Below the pieces are notes generated by a model. That model ran no database searches. It saw only the letters and a program-made list of their open reading frames with translations, and was not told the DNA's origin. From contig NZ_CP109796.1 in assembly GCF_038725785.1 (NCBI RefSeq), positions 7,440,501 through 7,504,500 on the forward strand: a DNA stretch of 64,000 nucleotides, written 5' to 3'. Below, piece by piece: positions 36,407-45,161 of the stretch. This stretch comes from Termitidicoccus mucosus (GTDB lineage Bacteria; Verrucomicrobiota; Verrucomicrobiia; Opitutales; Opitutaceae). Each line of letters starts with the position of its first letter. Positions within the stretch are counted from its first letter, which is position 1. A program made the translations under genes and the position numbers.

Positions 36407-37717
36407 ATGCAGCAAATAAACATCGGCATGATTGGCGGCGGCACCGTGGGCAGCGGCGTGTTTCACGCGCTTCAACACAAGGGCGCCCTCATGACGTCGC
36501 GCATCGGCGTGAAGCTCAAGATCACCAAGGTCGCGGTCAAGGCCATCGACGAACCGCGCCCCTACAAGATTCCCGCCTCCGTGCTCACGACCGACTGGAC
36601 GAGCGTCGTGAACGACCCGAAGGTGCAAGTCGTCATCGAGCTGATGGGCGGCATCGGGCTCGCCAAAAAGGTCGTCCTCGACGCCCTCGCGCTCGGCAAG
36701 CCCGTCATTACCGCCAACAAGGCGCTCATCTCGGAATGCGGCCCGGAACTCTTCGCCGCCGCGGAGAAAAACAACACCAACCTTTACTACGAAGCCAGCG
36801 TCGCGGGCGGCATTCCCATCATCAAGAGCATGCGCGAGGCGCTCGTGGGCAACCGTTTCACGCACATCTACGGCATCGTGAACGGCACCTGCAATTACAT
36901 CCTCACGCGCATGAAAAACGAGAAGGCCGAATTCGAGGCCATTCTCAAGGACGCGCAGCAGCACGGCTACGCCGAGGCCGAGCCGTCGCTCGATGTCGAC
37001 GGCCTCGACGCGATGCACAAGACCCACATCCTCGCCTCGCTCGCGCACGGCTTCTGGGTGGACAAGAAAAAAATCCTCGTCGAGGGCATCCGCTCGATCT
37101 CCCAGACCGACATCCAGTTTGCCGAGAAACTCGGCTACACGATAAAACTTCTCGGCATCGTGAAGGAAACCGGCCCGGAGAAAGCGCCGAAGGTGCAGAT
37201 TTCCGTTTACCCCGCCCTCATCCCGCAGCATCACGTGCTCGCCAACGTGAACGACGTGTTTAACGCCGTCTTCGTGCGCGGCGATGTTGTGGGCGACACG
37301 CTTTTCTACGGACGCGGCGCGGGCAAGGACGCCACCGCGAGCGCCGTGCTCAGCGACATCGCCGACGCCGCGCAGGACATCGTGAACAACACGCCGCGGC
37401 GCGTGCCCGCGTTTGTGAACTACGGGGCGCAGGCGGCGGTGCTGCCCTCGGACGAAGGGATTTCGCACTATTACATCCGCGTGGGCGTGCTGGACAAACC
37501 CGGCGTGCTGGCGCGCGTGGCGGCGATTTTCCGCGACAACAAGATCAGCATCGCCTCCGTGGTGCAGCCCGAGAGCCAGGCCGTGAACAACGTGCCGCTC
37601 ATCATCACCACGCATGAGACGAAGGAATCCGCCCTGCAAAAGGCCCTGCGCGAAATCTCCCGCCTGCCCGAGGTGAAAACCAAACCGGTGGTGCTGCGTG
37701 TGGAGAATTTCGAATAA
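36407..37717 (+). CDS. hom: Homoserine dehydrogenase
   Basis: 436 residues. Reduces aspartate semialdehyde to homoserine for threonine and methionine synthesis. NAD(P)-binding INIGMIGGGTVGSGVFHAL at the N-terminus, KPVITANKALIS, YEASVAGGIPIIKSMRE, VNGTCNYILTRM and the catalytic-domain GLDAMHKTHILASLA. A C-terminal ACT domain (YYIRVGVLDKPGVLARVAAIFRDNKISIASVVQ) indicates feedback regulation, usually by threonine. Length is that of the monofunctional enzyme. The ATG at 36407 is set by the conserved nucleotide-binding start. Confidence 0.97.
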   Translation: MQQINIGMIGGGTVGSGVFHALQHKGALMTSRIGVKLKITKVAVKAIDEPRPYKIPASVLTTDWTSVVNDPKVQVVIELMGGIGLAKKVVLDALALGKPVITANKALISECGPELFAAAEKNNTNLYYEASVAGGIPIIKSMREALVGNRFTHIYGIVNGTCNYILTRMKNEKAEFEAILKDAQQHGYAEAEPSLDVDGLDAMHKTHILASLAHGFWVDKKKILVEGIRSISQTDIQFAEKLGYTIKLLGIVKETGPEKAPKVQISVYPALIPQHHVLANVNDVFNAVFVRGDVVGDTLFYGRGAGKDATASAVLSDIADAAQDIVNNTPRRVPAFVNYGAQAAVLPSDEGISHYYIRVGVLDKPGVLARVAAIFRDNKISIASVVQPESQAVNNVPLIITTHETKESALQKALREISRLPEVKTKPVVLRVENFE

Positions 37718-37759
37718 AACACGGAGAAAACCGGCAAGTTAGAAACCAACCAATAAATT

Positions 37760-37815
37760 GCCCACGGAATACACAGAAAGAATAATCTAAAAATTCTTCC
37801 GTGTCTTCCGTGGGC
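37760..37815. repeat. Family K nonamer inverted pair (CACGGAAGA)
   Basis: Arms 37760-37783 and 37793-37815 are imperfectly complementary; the consensus is GCCCACGGAAGACACGGAAG with 9-nt periodicity. It forms a 56-nt hairpin-capable element 40 nt upstream of the exported isomerase-like gene. Confidence 0.88.
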
Positions 37816-37854
37816 TAATAAAAACCAATGATTTTCAACCACCCCATCCGACCC

Positions 37855-38760
37855 ATGAAAAACCACCCGCTCAAACTGCTCGTCGCGACCCTGCTTTTCG
37901 GGGTCTTTTTTATCCCCGCCAAGGCCGGCGCCAATGCGCCGGAGGCAAAAAACATCGGCCTGCAAATGTATTCCCTGCGCGGGGACATCGGCAAAAACGC
38001 CGAGAATATAGACACCATCATCGCCGCCGTTGGAAAGATGGGTTACAAATACGTGGAGGCCGCCAGTTACGATGCCAAGGCCGGCACAATCTACGGCATG
38101 ACGCCCGCCGCGTTTAAGGCGAAAATCGCCGCCGCCGGCATGTTCGCCCTTTCCTGCCACGTCAGCAAGCGCCTGGCCGACAACCCCGCCAGCACCAACT
38201 GGGACGAAGTCTGGCAGTGGTGGGCCAAGTGCATCGCCACCCACAAGGCCGCCGGCATGAAATATATCGTCATGCCCTCCATGCCGAAACAACCCTCGCA
38301 GGCGGACCTCCAGATTTACTGTGATTATTATAATAAAATCGGCGAGAAATGCGCCGCCGCCGGACTCAAGTTCGGTTATCACAACCACGCCTACGAATTT
38401 GAGCACAAGCTCCCGGGCGGCGTGACCATGTATGAATACATGCTCCAGCACACCGAGCCGGACAAGGTGTTCTTCGAGATGGATGTCTATTGGGCGGTCA
38501 TGGGGCGCCATTCGCCGGTCGATTTGTTTAAGAAATATCCCGGACGTTTTCTGGTTCTGCACATCAAGGATGATCGCGAACTGGGCGAGAGCGGCATGAT
38601 CGGCTTCGAGGCCATTTTCAAAAACCTCGCCGCCGCCGGGACCAAATACCTGATTGTCGAGGTGGAAAAATACAACCTGCCGCCCGTCGACTCCGTAAAG
38701 GCGAGCTTGGATTACTTGAACGCATCTTCGTTCGTCAAAAAGGACTATTCGGGGCAGTAA
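37855..38760 (+). CDS. Exported xylose-isomerase-like TIM-barrel protein
   Basis: 301 residues. Signal peptide (LKLLVATLLFGVFFIPAKAGA) followed by a sugar phosphate isomerase/epimerase (AP endonuclease 2) fold: IGLQMYSLRGDIGKN, GYKYVEAASYD, KFGYHNHAYEFE, VFFEMDVYWAVMGR, RFLVLHIKDD and YLIVEVEKYNLPP. The metal ligands (His of YHNHAYE, Glu/Asp of FEMDVYW, His of LHIKD) are in place. Such exported versions occur in Bacteroidota and Verrucomicrobiota and act on sugars or 3-keto sugars; substrate unknown. The ATG at 37855 is chosen for the signal peptide. Confidence 0.82.
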   Translation: MKNHPLKLLVATLLFGVFFIPAKAGANAPEAKNIGLQMYSLRGDIGKNAENIDTIIAAVGKMGYKYVEAASYDAKAGTIYGMTPAAFKAKIAAAGMFALSCHVSKRLADNPASTNWDEVWQWWAKCIATHKAAGMKYIVMPSMPKQPSQADLQIYCDYYNKIGEKCAAAGLKFGYHNHAYEFEHKLPGGVTMYEYMLQHTEPDKVFFEMDVYWAVMGRHSPVDLFKKYPGRFLVLHIKDDRELGESGMIGFEAIFKNLAAAGTKYLIVEVEKYNLPPVDSVKASLDYLNASSFVKKDYSGQ

Positions 38761-38845
38761 CAACCACGCCGTTGCTTTCGTTTCGCCCTTCCCGCTCCGT
38801 CGCGAACGGAATCGGAAGGCGAGATTTGGCGAGTGGCCGGGATAG

Positions 38846-41800
38846 CTATCCCCTCCGGCCCCAGCGGCGCTCTTGTTTCAGCTCAAGGGGCTTGACCTCG
38901 ATCTGGACCCCGGCGACGGCGGGATGCTGGCGGAGGGCGTGGTAGGTGTCGGGATGGAGTTTCCAGGCCAGCGCCGTCGAGGCCTCGGAAATCGTCGCGA
39001 CCCGGTCCTCGAAGAGGAAGGCGATGTCCGTGTGCGTGGTGCCCGTGTTTTTGTCGATGGTCGCGCGGAGCGTGCGCAGAAAATCCGGCGCTTCGGGATG
39101 ATCGGGGCGCAGGAGCCAGCGGACTTTCCTGATGACGCCGGGAACGTAGTTTTCCAGTGGATACAATTCCTTCAGGTTCACGCGGGGCCCCTCCTGGCCG
39201 ACGAGGATGTTGCCGAGGACGACCACGAGGGCGTTCTCGCCCAGGTTGGCGCCATATTCCGCGTAGGCGTTGGCGAACATGTTTATGGGCAGGCTGGCGG
39301 TCTTGGTCGAGAGGACGAAGGGCGACCAGGGGCGGTTGTCTTTTTTGGAGAGTTTCTTGCCGACCGCGCCGGCGATGCCGCAGATGCGGAATTCCATGCG
39401 GTCGCCGAGTTCGAGGAGCCGGGTGATGTCGCAGGTGTCGATCGCCTCGAGGAGGCCGGCGTAGGTGTTGAGCGGATGGCCGCTGACGTAGAAGCCGAGA
39501 AGCTCCTTTTCGAATTGGAGGCGTTCCGCCGGGGCGAAATCCGGGGGAGAATTTTCGATTTTCGATTTTCGATTTTCGATTGTTCCCTGTCCGCGTTTTC
39601 CGAGGGAAGGCTGGGGCTCGGCGAGGAGGTCGAAGAGGCTGGACTGGCCGGCGGCGCGGTCCCTGGCGGTGGACGCGGCGGCGGCCAGCGCGGCGTCGAT
39701 GCCGTCGAAGAGTTGCTTGCGGGACGCGCCGCTGTAATCAAACGCGCCGGTCTTCACGAGGTGCTCGAGGACGCGCTTGTTGATGGCGCGGCCATCGACG
39801 CGGTTGACGAGGTGGTCGAAGTCGTCGTAGGGCCCGTTGGCGGAGCGTTCCTCGATGATCTTCAGAGCGGCTTGCTCGCCGACGCCTTTCACGCCGGCGA
39901 GGCCGAAGCGGATCTTGCCGCCGACGGGGGTGAAGTTGGAGCCGGACTCGTTGACGTCGGGGCCGAGGACGGTGATGCCCATGGACTCGGCCTCGGAGAT
40001 GAAGTGGGAGACTTTTTCGGCGTTGCCGAGCTCGGCGGTGAGCACGGCGGCCATGAATTGGACGGGGTGGTTGGCCTTCAGGTAGGCGGTCTGGTAGGCA
40101 ATGAGGGCGTAGGCCGCGGAATGCGACTTGTTGAAGCCGTATTGGGCGAATTTGTTGAGCAGGTCGAAGATCTCGTTGGCTTTTTTCTCGTCGATGTTGT
40201 TCACGCGCTTGGCGCCTTCGACGAATTTGACGCGTTCCTTGGCCATGGCCTCGGCGTCCTTTTTGCCCATGGCGCGGCGGAGCATGTCGGCGCCGCCGAG
40301 GGAATAGCCGGCGATGATGCGGGCGCACTCCATGACCTGCTCCTGATAGACGATGATGCCGAAGGTCTCGGTGAGGATGGGCTTGAGGAGCGGGTGGGGC
40401 CAGACGATGGAGGAGGGGTCTTTTTTGCCGCGCGCGTAGTCGGGGATGAACTGCATCGGGCCGGGGCGGTAGAGCGCGGAGATGGCGTTGATGTCGTCGA
40501 TGGTGGAGATGCCGACCTGGCGCGAGGCGTTCTGCATGCCGGTGGATTCGAGCTGGAACACGCCGACGGTCTTGCCCGCGTTGAGCAGTTCGTAGGTCTT
40601 CGGGTCGTCGAGCGGGATGGCGTCGATGTCGAATTTCTGCTGTCCGGGGACGGTGGCGCGGACGTTGTCGACGGCGTCGGCGATGACGGTGAGGGTTTTC
40701 AGGCCGAGGAAGTCCATCTTGAGCAGGCCGAGCTTGGTGACGGCGCCCATGTCGTATTGGACGGTGACGTCTTCCTCCTGGAGGGAGAGGGGGACAAATT
40801 CGTCGAGCGGCTTGTCGGTGATGATGATGCCGGCAGCGTGCTTGCCGGTGTTGCGCACCATGCCTTCGACGACGAGGGCGGTGTCGATGATGCGCTTGGC
40901 CACGGGGTTGCGGGCGATCTCGCCGGCGAGCTCGGCGGATTTCGCGATGGAGTCGGAGAGGGAGATGTTGAGCTCGTCGGGGATCATCTTCGCGAGGCGG
41001 TCGGACTCGGCGAAGGGGAGGTTGTTGACGCGGGCGATGTCGCGGAGGGCCATTTTCGCGCCGAGCGTGCCGTAGGTGATGATGTTGGCCACGCAGTCGC
41101 GGCCGTATTTCTCGCGGACGTAGTCGATGACCTCCTCGCGGCGGCGCATGCAGAAGTCGATGTCGAAGTCGGGCGGGGAGACGCGCTCGGGGTTGAGGAA
41201 GCGCTCGAAGAGGAGGCCGAAACGGATGGGGTCGAGGTTGGTGATGCCGAGCGTGTAGGCGACGAGGCAACCGGCGCCGGAGCCGCGTCCGGGGCCGACG
41301 GGGATGCCGTGCTCCTTGGCCCAGTTGATGAAGTCCCAGACGACGAGGAAGTAGTCCACGAAGCCGGTGACGTTGATGATGGAGAGTTCGTAGGCCATGC
41401 GCACGACGAGGAGTTCGTCGTGGGTGAGGCCGGAGTAGTCGGGGGGCTGGGGCTTTTCGCCGGGCGGGAGATTTTGGAGTTTGGCGAGGCGCTCGGCGAC
41501 GACCGGGTGCTGGCTGACGGCGGCGTGGTCGGTGCCGTAGCGGCGATGGAGGCCCGCGATGCAAAGTTGAAGCAGGTATTCGGAGGGTGAATACTTGGAA
41601 TTGATCTCGGGCGGGAGCGGATAGCGCGGGTAGCGCTCGGAGCCCTTGGGGAAGGGGATGGCGAGGTCGCACATCTCGGCGACGAGGCGGGTGTTGGTGA
41701 TGGACTCGGGCACCTCGGCGAAGAGCTTGGCCATCTCGTCGTGCGATTTCAGGTAAAACTCCTGCGTGTCGAAACGCATGCGGTCGGGGTCGTCGAGCTT

Positions 41801-42547
41801 GGCGCCGGTCTGGATGCAGAGCATGGCGTCGTGCGGGGCGGCGTCGGTGGCGCGGACGTAGTGGACGTCGTTGGAGGCGATGACGGTGAGGTTGAATTCC
41901 TCGGCGATTTTGAGGAGGCCGGGGATGATTTTGCGCTGCTCGGGGAGGCCGTGGTCCTGAAGCTCGATGATGAAGTTTTCGCGCCCGAAAATGTCGATAA
42001 AGCGCGCGGCGGCCTTGCGGGCCTCTTCCTCGCGGCCGTGCAGGAGGTGCTGCGGGACGATGGCGGCGAGGCAGCCGCTGAAGGCGATGAGGCCGCCGGA
42101 ATACTTGGCGAGCGTTTCCCAGTCGGCGCGCGGCTTGTAGTAGAAGCCGCGGAGGTGGGCGTCGGAGACGAGCTTGAGGAGGTTCTGGTAGCCCTCAAGG
42201 TTGCGGGCGAGCAGGCCGAGGTGATACCAGGATTTGCCCTCCTCGGCGCGTCCGTTTTTGTCGAGCCGCGAACCTTCGACGAGGTAGATCTCGCAGCCGA
42301 TGAGGGGCTTGATGTTTTTCTTTTTGGTCTCGGTATAGAAGTCTATGACACCGTAGAGGTTGCCGTGGTCGGTGAGGGCGAGGGCGGTCTGTCCGAGGCT
42401 GGCGGCGTAATCCACGAGCCGGTCGATGCGGCAGCAGCCGTCGAGGAGGCTGCGGTCGGTGTGGACGTGGAGATGGACGAAGTCTTTGGCGGGAGCGGAC
42501 ACAGTGTCCAAAGGGGAACGCACGCCGGCGTTTTTTTCAACGGGCAA
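38846..42547 (-). CDS. dnaE: DNA polymerase III alpha subunit DnaE
   Basis: 1233 residues, replicative polymerase. N-terminal PHP domain (FVHLHVHTDRSLLDGCCRI; ALTDHGNLYGVIDFY), polymerase core with GPGRGSGAGCLVAYTLGI and the catalytic aspartates of PDFDIDFCMRRREEVIDY, helix-hairpin-helix region and OB domain. No ATG precedes the PHP domain: candidate starts are TTG at 42547 or GTG at 42502. A linker near 39552-39582 is encoded by four exact CGAAAAT heptamers, giving TIENRKSKIENS. The gene is divergent from rpsU. Confidence 0.96.
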   Translation of the reverse strand: MPVEKNAGVRSPLDTVSAPAKDFVHLHVHTDRSLLDGCCRIDRLVDYAASLGQTALALTDHGNLYGVIDFYTETKKKNIKPLIGCEIYLVEGSRLDKNGRAEEGKSWYHLGLLARNLEGYQNLLKLVSDAHLRGFYYKPRADWETLAKYSGGLIAFSGCLAAIVPQHLLHGREEEARKAAARFIDIFGRENFIIELQDHGLPEQRKIIPGLLKIAEEFNLTVIASNDVHYVRATDAAPHDAMLCIQTGAKLDDPDRMRFDTQEFYLKSHDEMAKLFAEVPESITNTRLVAEMCDLAIPFPKGSERYPRYPLPPEINSKYSPSEYLLQLCIAGLHRRYGTDHAAVSQHPVVAERLAKLQNLPPGEKPQPPDYSGLTHDELLVVRMAYELSIINVTGFVDYFLVVWDFINWAKEHGIPVGPGRGSGAGCLVAYTLGITNLDPIRFGLLFERFLNPERVSPPDFDIDFCMRRREEVIDYVREKYGRDCVANIITYGTLGAKMALRDIARVNNLPFAESDRLAKMIPDELNISLSDSIAKSAELAGEIARNPVAKRIIDTALVVEGMVRNTGKHAAGIIITDKPLDEFVPLSLQEEDVTVQYDMGAVTKLGLLKMDFLGLKTLTVIADAVDNVRATVPGQQKFDIDAIPLDDPKTYELLNAGKTVGVFQLESTGMQNASRQVGISTIDDINAISALYRPGPMQFIPDYARGKKDPSSIVWPHPLLKPILTETFGIIVYQEQVMECARIIAGYSLGGADMLRRAMGKKDAEAMAKERVKFVEGAKRVNNIDEKKANEIFDLLNKFAQYGFNKSHSAAYALIAYQTAYLKANHPVQFMAAVLTAELGNAEKVSHFISEAESMGITVLGPDVNESGSNFTPVGGKIRFGLAGVKGVGEQAALKIIEERSANGPYDDFDHLVNRVDGRAINKRVLEHLVKTGAFDYSGASRKQLFDGIDAALAAAASTARDRAAGQSSLFDLLAEPQPSLGKRGQGTIENRKSKIENSPPDFAPAERLQFEKELLGFYVSGHPLNTYAGLLEAIDTCDITRLLELGDRMEFRICGIAGAVGKKLSKKDNRPWSPFVLSTKTASLPINMFANAYAEYGANLGENALVVVLGNILVGQEGPRVNLKELYPLENYVPGVIRKVRWLLRPDHPEAPDFLRTLRATIDKNTGTTHTDIAFLFEDRVATISEASTALAWKLHPDTYHALRQHPAVAGVQIEVKPLELKQERRWGRRG
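39552..39582 (-). repeat. Family F heptamer array inside dnaE
   Basis: Four exact copies of ATTTTCG (CGAAAAT on the coding strand) in frame in a linker between the polymerase core and the OB domain. The encoded peptide is IENRKSKIEN. Confidence 0.93.
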
Positions 42548-42629
42548 AATGAGGCGGAAAACATTTGACGAGGGAAAACTTATCCTGCCTAGTCATCACT
42601 TTTTCCGTCACAAACCTGTCAGAACACTC

Positions 42630-42827
42630 ATGTCCATCGAAATCAAAATCCGCAAGAACGAGCCGGTTGATCGCGCAATTCGCCGCTTGAAGAAGAAACT
42701 CGAGCGCGAGAACATCATCAAGGGTGTGCGCGCGAAGCGCTATTACGAAAAACCGTGCGAGAAACGCCGCCGCAAGGAGAAGGTGCAGGCCTTCACCGCC
42801 ATGCTGCGCCGCCGCTACGAAGGCTGA
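42630..42827 (+). CDS. rpsU: 30S ribosomal protein S21
   Basis: 65 residues, Lys/Arg-rich. MSIEIKIRKNEPVDRAIRRLKKKLERENIIKGVRAKRYYEKP is the S21 consensus. It binds the 30S platform and assists initiation. The ATG at 42630 is set by the family start. A strong terminator follows 37 nt after the stop, so it is probably monocistronic, unlike enterobacteria where rpsU leads the dnaG-rpoD operon. Confidence 0.96.
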   Translation: MSIEIKIRKNEPVDRAIRRLKKKLERENIIKGVRAKRYYEKPCEKRRRKEKVQAFTAMLRRRYEG

Positions 42828-42864
42828 GCCGCCGCCAGCGAATTGTTTTTCGTTTTCCGCCATG

Positions 42865-42897
42865 ACCGCTCTCCGGAGGATTCCGGGAGCGGTTTTT
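42865..42897 (+). terminator. Rho-independent terminator after rpsU
   Basis: ACCGCTC-T-CCGGA pairs with TCCGG-GAGCGGT (one bulged T) and is followed by five T. Position and polarity fit rpsU. Confidence 0.9.
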
Positions 42898-43019
42898 ATG
42901 TGTCAAGGACCTGCGGCGGGATGCCTGCATGTTTTTCACAAGAAATTGCCCGCCGCGGGCGAAACCCCGGGAATGCGGTATTGTTTAATCTGTCACGCTC
43001 ATTTTAACGGGACAACACG

Positions 43020-44087
43020 GTGATCCAATCGGACATACAGGCAACCTCGTCATCCCCGGCGTCCTCCGGGGATGGCGCCACGAATGCGGCGCAGCCGCTG
43101 CTCGCACTTTCGACCTGCTGGTGCTCGGGCCGCCACACCGACGGCTACGCGATGCTGCGCGAGATGGCCGATCTCGGTTTCAGCCACGTCGAGTTGAGCC
43201 ACGGCATTCGCATCACGCTGGTGCCCGGCATCCTGAAGGCGCTCGGCGAAGGGGTGGTCCAGGTGGCCACGATGCATAATTTCTGCCCGCTCCCCACCGG
43301 CATCACCCAGCCCGCGCCAAACGCCTTCGAGCCCTCGTCCGCCGACGCGGCCGAGCGCGACCAGTGGCTGCGGCAGACGCGCCGCTCGCTCGACTTCGCG
43401 CAGCAGGCCGGCGCGCGCGTGCTGGTCGCGCACTTGGGCAGCGTGCGTTTTTTCTGGCGCAATCCCGTGCGCCAGCTCCTCGCGAAGGCCGACGCGTGGC
43501 GGGCGAAGCGCGAGGGCGAAGGCGGGGCGGATGGCGCACCCGCGCCGTTTGCCGACGAGCCGCGTTTTGCCGCGTGGCGCGAGAAGGCGCGCAAAAAACT
43601 CGCCGCGCGCATGAGGCCGTATTGGGAACGCGTGAACCAGAGCATCGAGGAAATCCGCGCGTATGCGGACGGGCGCGGCGTGGCGCTCGGTTTCGAAAAC
43701 CGCGAGCGGCCCGACGAACTGCCGTTTGACGACGCGTTTGAGGAATTGCTCGACGGCATCGCGCGGCCGCACACCGCCGGTTACTGGCACGACACCGGCC
43801 ACGCGCAAATCAAGCAGCAACTCGGCTTCATCCACCATCGCTCGCATCTGGAAAAACTCGCGCCACGCCTGCTCGGGTTTCATTTGCACGACACCGACGC
43901 GACCGGTCGCGACCATCTGCCGGTGGGGGAGGGCGTGGTGGATTTCGACATGGTCAGCCGTTTTTGGCAGCCGCGCCACGTGCTCGTGCTCGAGCTTGCG
44001 CCCCGCACGCGCTCGGCGGATGTGAAAAAGTCCAAAAACCGAATCGAGGAACTCCTGGCCGCTCGAAAATTGCGCATTGGGCGGTGA
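43020..44087 (+). CDS. Xylose-isomerase-like TIM-barrel protein
   Basis: 355 residues from a GTG start, no signal peptide. Sugar phosphate isomerase/epimerase-type features: LALSTCWCSGRHTDGYAMLREMADLGFSHVELSHG at the N-terminus, ARVLVAHLGSV in the middle, VALGFENRERPDELP, YWHDTGHAQIKQQLGF and LGFHLHDTDATGRDHLPVGEGVVDF with likely metal ligands (Glu of GFENR, His/Asp of WHDTGH, His of HLHD). Substrate not evident. It ends 38 nt before the TlpA-like gene, possibly co-transcribed. The N-terminal 25 residues are low-complexity, so a later start is possible. Confidence 0.75.
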   Translation: MIQSDIQATSSSPASSGDGATNAAQPLLALSTCWCSGRHTDGYAMLREMADLGFSHVELSHGIRITLVPGILKALGEGVVQVATMHNFCPLPTGITQPAPNAFEPSSADAAERDQWLRQTRRSLDFAQQAGARVLVAHLGSVRFFWRNPVRQLLAKADAWRAKREGEGGADGAPAPFADEPRFAAWREKARKKLAARMRPYWERVNQSIEEIRAYADGRGVALGFENRERPDELPFDDAFEELLDGIARPHTAGYWHDTGHAQIKQQLGFIHHRSHLEKLAPRLLGFHLHDTDATGRDHLPVGEGVVDFDMVSRFWQPRHVLVLELAPRTRSADVKKSKNRIEELLAARKLRIGR

Positions 44088-44125
44088 ACTTATTGCCCCG
44101 CGCTGCGTCCAATCCCATTCATCCC

Positions 44126-44983
44126 ATGAAAACCAAAATACTCGCCCGCATCCTTGCCGCCGCCGGGCTCGGCGCCCTCCTCAGCTTTTTCGCGCCGCTC
44201 GCATCGGCGCAATCTCCCAATGAGCCGGCGATGACTGGCGTGCAGAAGGAACTCAACGACCTGGTGCAAAAAATCCAGGCCAGGCTTGGCTCGCTTGACG
44301 CGCCGCCCACTGAGAGCGTGTTCGCGGAGGAGCTGAAGCAGTTCGACGCCATCCTCGCCGCCCGCAAGGGCGACAAGACGGACGACGTGGCGCAGGTGCT
44401 CTTCATGAAGGCGATGCTCTACGGCGAGGTGTTCAACGACGCCGACAAGGCCGCCGAGACGCTCAAGCAGATCAAGGTCGATTTTCCCGGCACCAAACAG
44501 GCGGGCATGGTGGACGAGGGGCTGGCGTATCTTGAAAAGCAAAAGGCCGCCGCGACCAAAAAAGCCTCGCTTGCGGCGGGCGCGACCTTCCCGGATTTCG
44601 CGGTGAAGGACACGGCCGGGAATGACCTCTCGGTGGGCAAATACAAGGGCAAGGTGGTGCTGGTCGATTTCTGGGCCACATGGTGCCCGCCCTGCGTCGC
44701 CGAGCTTCCGCATGTGCAGACGGCATATCAGAAATACCACGACAAGGGATTCGAGGTCATCGGCATCAGCCTGGATCGCGATGCGGCCACGCTCGCGAAA
44801 TATGTGGCCGACAAGGGCATGTCGTGGGCGCAGCATTGGGACGACGGCGGGACACTGGCGACGAGCTACGGCATCATGAGCATTCCCGCGACGTTTCTTC
44901 TCGATGGGGAAGGCAGGATCGTGGCCACGGACTTGCGCGGCCCCGAGTTGGAAGAGCACTTGGCCAAACTGCTCGGGCAGTGA
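44126..44983 (+). CDS. Exported TlpA/ResA-like thioredoxin
   Basis: 285 residues. Signal peptide (ILARILAAAGLGALLSFFAPLASA), a helical N-terminal region (to about residue 145) and a thioredoxin-fold domain with the W-C-P-P-C active site in VDFWATWCPPCVAELPHVQTAYQKY, then GFEVIGISLDRDAATLAKYV and the cis-Pro segment SIPATFLLDGEGRIV. It should act as a periplasmic thiol-disulfide oxidoreductase, for example in cytochrome maturation or oxidative defence. An upstream in-frame start at 43964 overlaps the preceding gene and lacks a signal. Confidence 0.9.
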   Translation: MKTKILARILAAAGLGALLSFFAPLASAQSPNEPAMTGVQKELNDLVQKIQARLGSLDAPPTESVFAEELKQFDAILAARKGDKTDDVAQVLFMKAMLYGEVFNDADKAAETLKQIKVDFPGTKQAGMVDEGLAYLEKQKAAATKKASLAAGATFPDFAVKDTAGNDLSVGKYKGKVVLVDFWATWCPPCVAELPHVQTAYQKYHDKGFEVIGISLDRDAATLAKYVADKGMSWAQHWDDGGTLATSYGIMSIPATFLLDGEGRIVATDLRGPELEEHLAKLLGQ

Positions 44984-45037
44984 TGCGCCGCCTTGGATGA
45001 GGAGGGATTGCTGCGAGTAAAAACGCGGCAACCCGTC

Positions 45038-45161
45038 GTAGCTCAGGCATCTTGCCTGCCGTCCTCAGTTGGCCGCGCGTAGCGCGGCTGTTTTTGGGAG
45101 AAGAGGAATCAGCGGCGCTTCGCGCTTTTGTCTTCGACGGCAGGCAGGATGCCGGCGCTAC
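45038..45161. repeat. Family B palindromic (REP-like) element, copy 2
   Basis: Arms 45038-45063 and 45136-45161 share the core CAGGCAT...TGCCTGCCGTC with three mismatches between arms. The loop again contains an inner GCGCGTAGCGCGGC / GGCGCTTCGCGC-like stem. It fills the convergent junction between the TlpA-like gene and the DUF1080 gene, and its terminal TAG supplies the latter's stop codon. Confidence 0.92.

Noticed and set aside
38873-41590. 905-residue open frame antisense to dnaE
   Set aside because: Low-complexity Asp/Glu/Val/Gly shadow of dnaE with no start context or domain.
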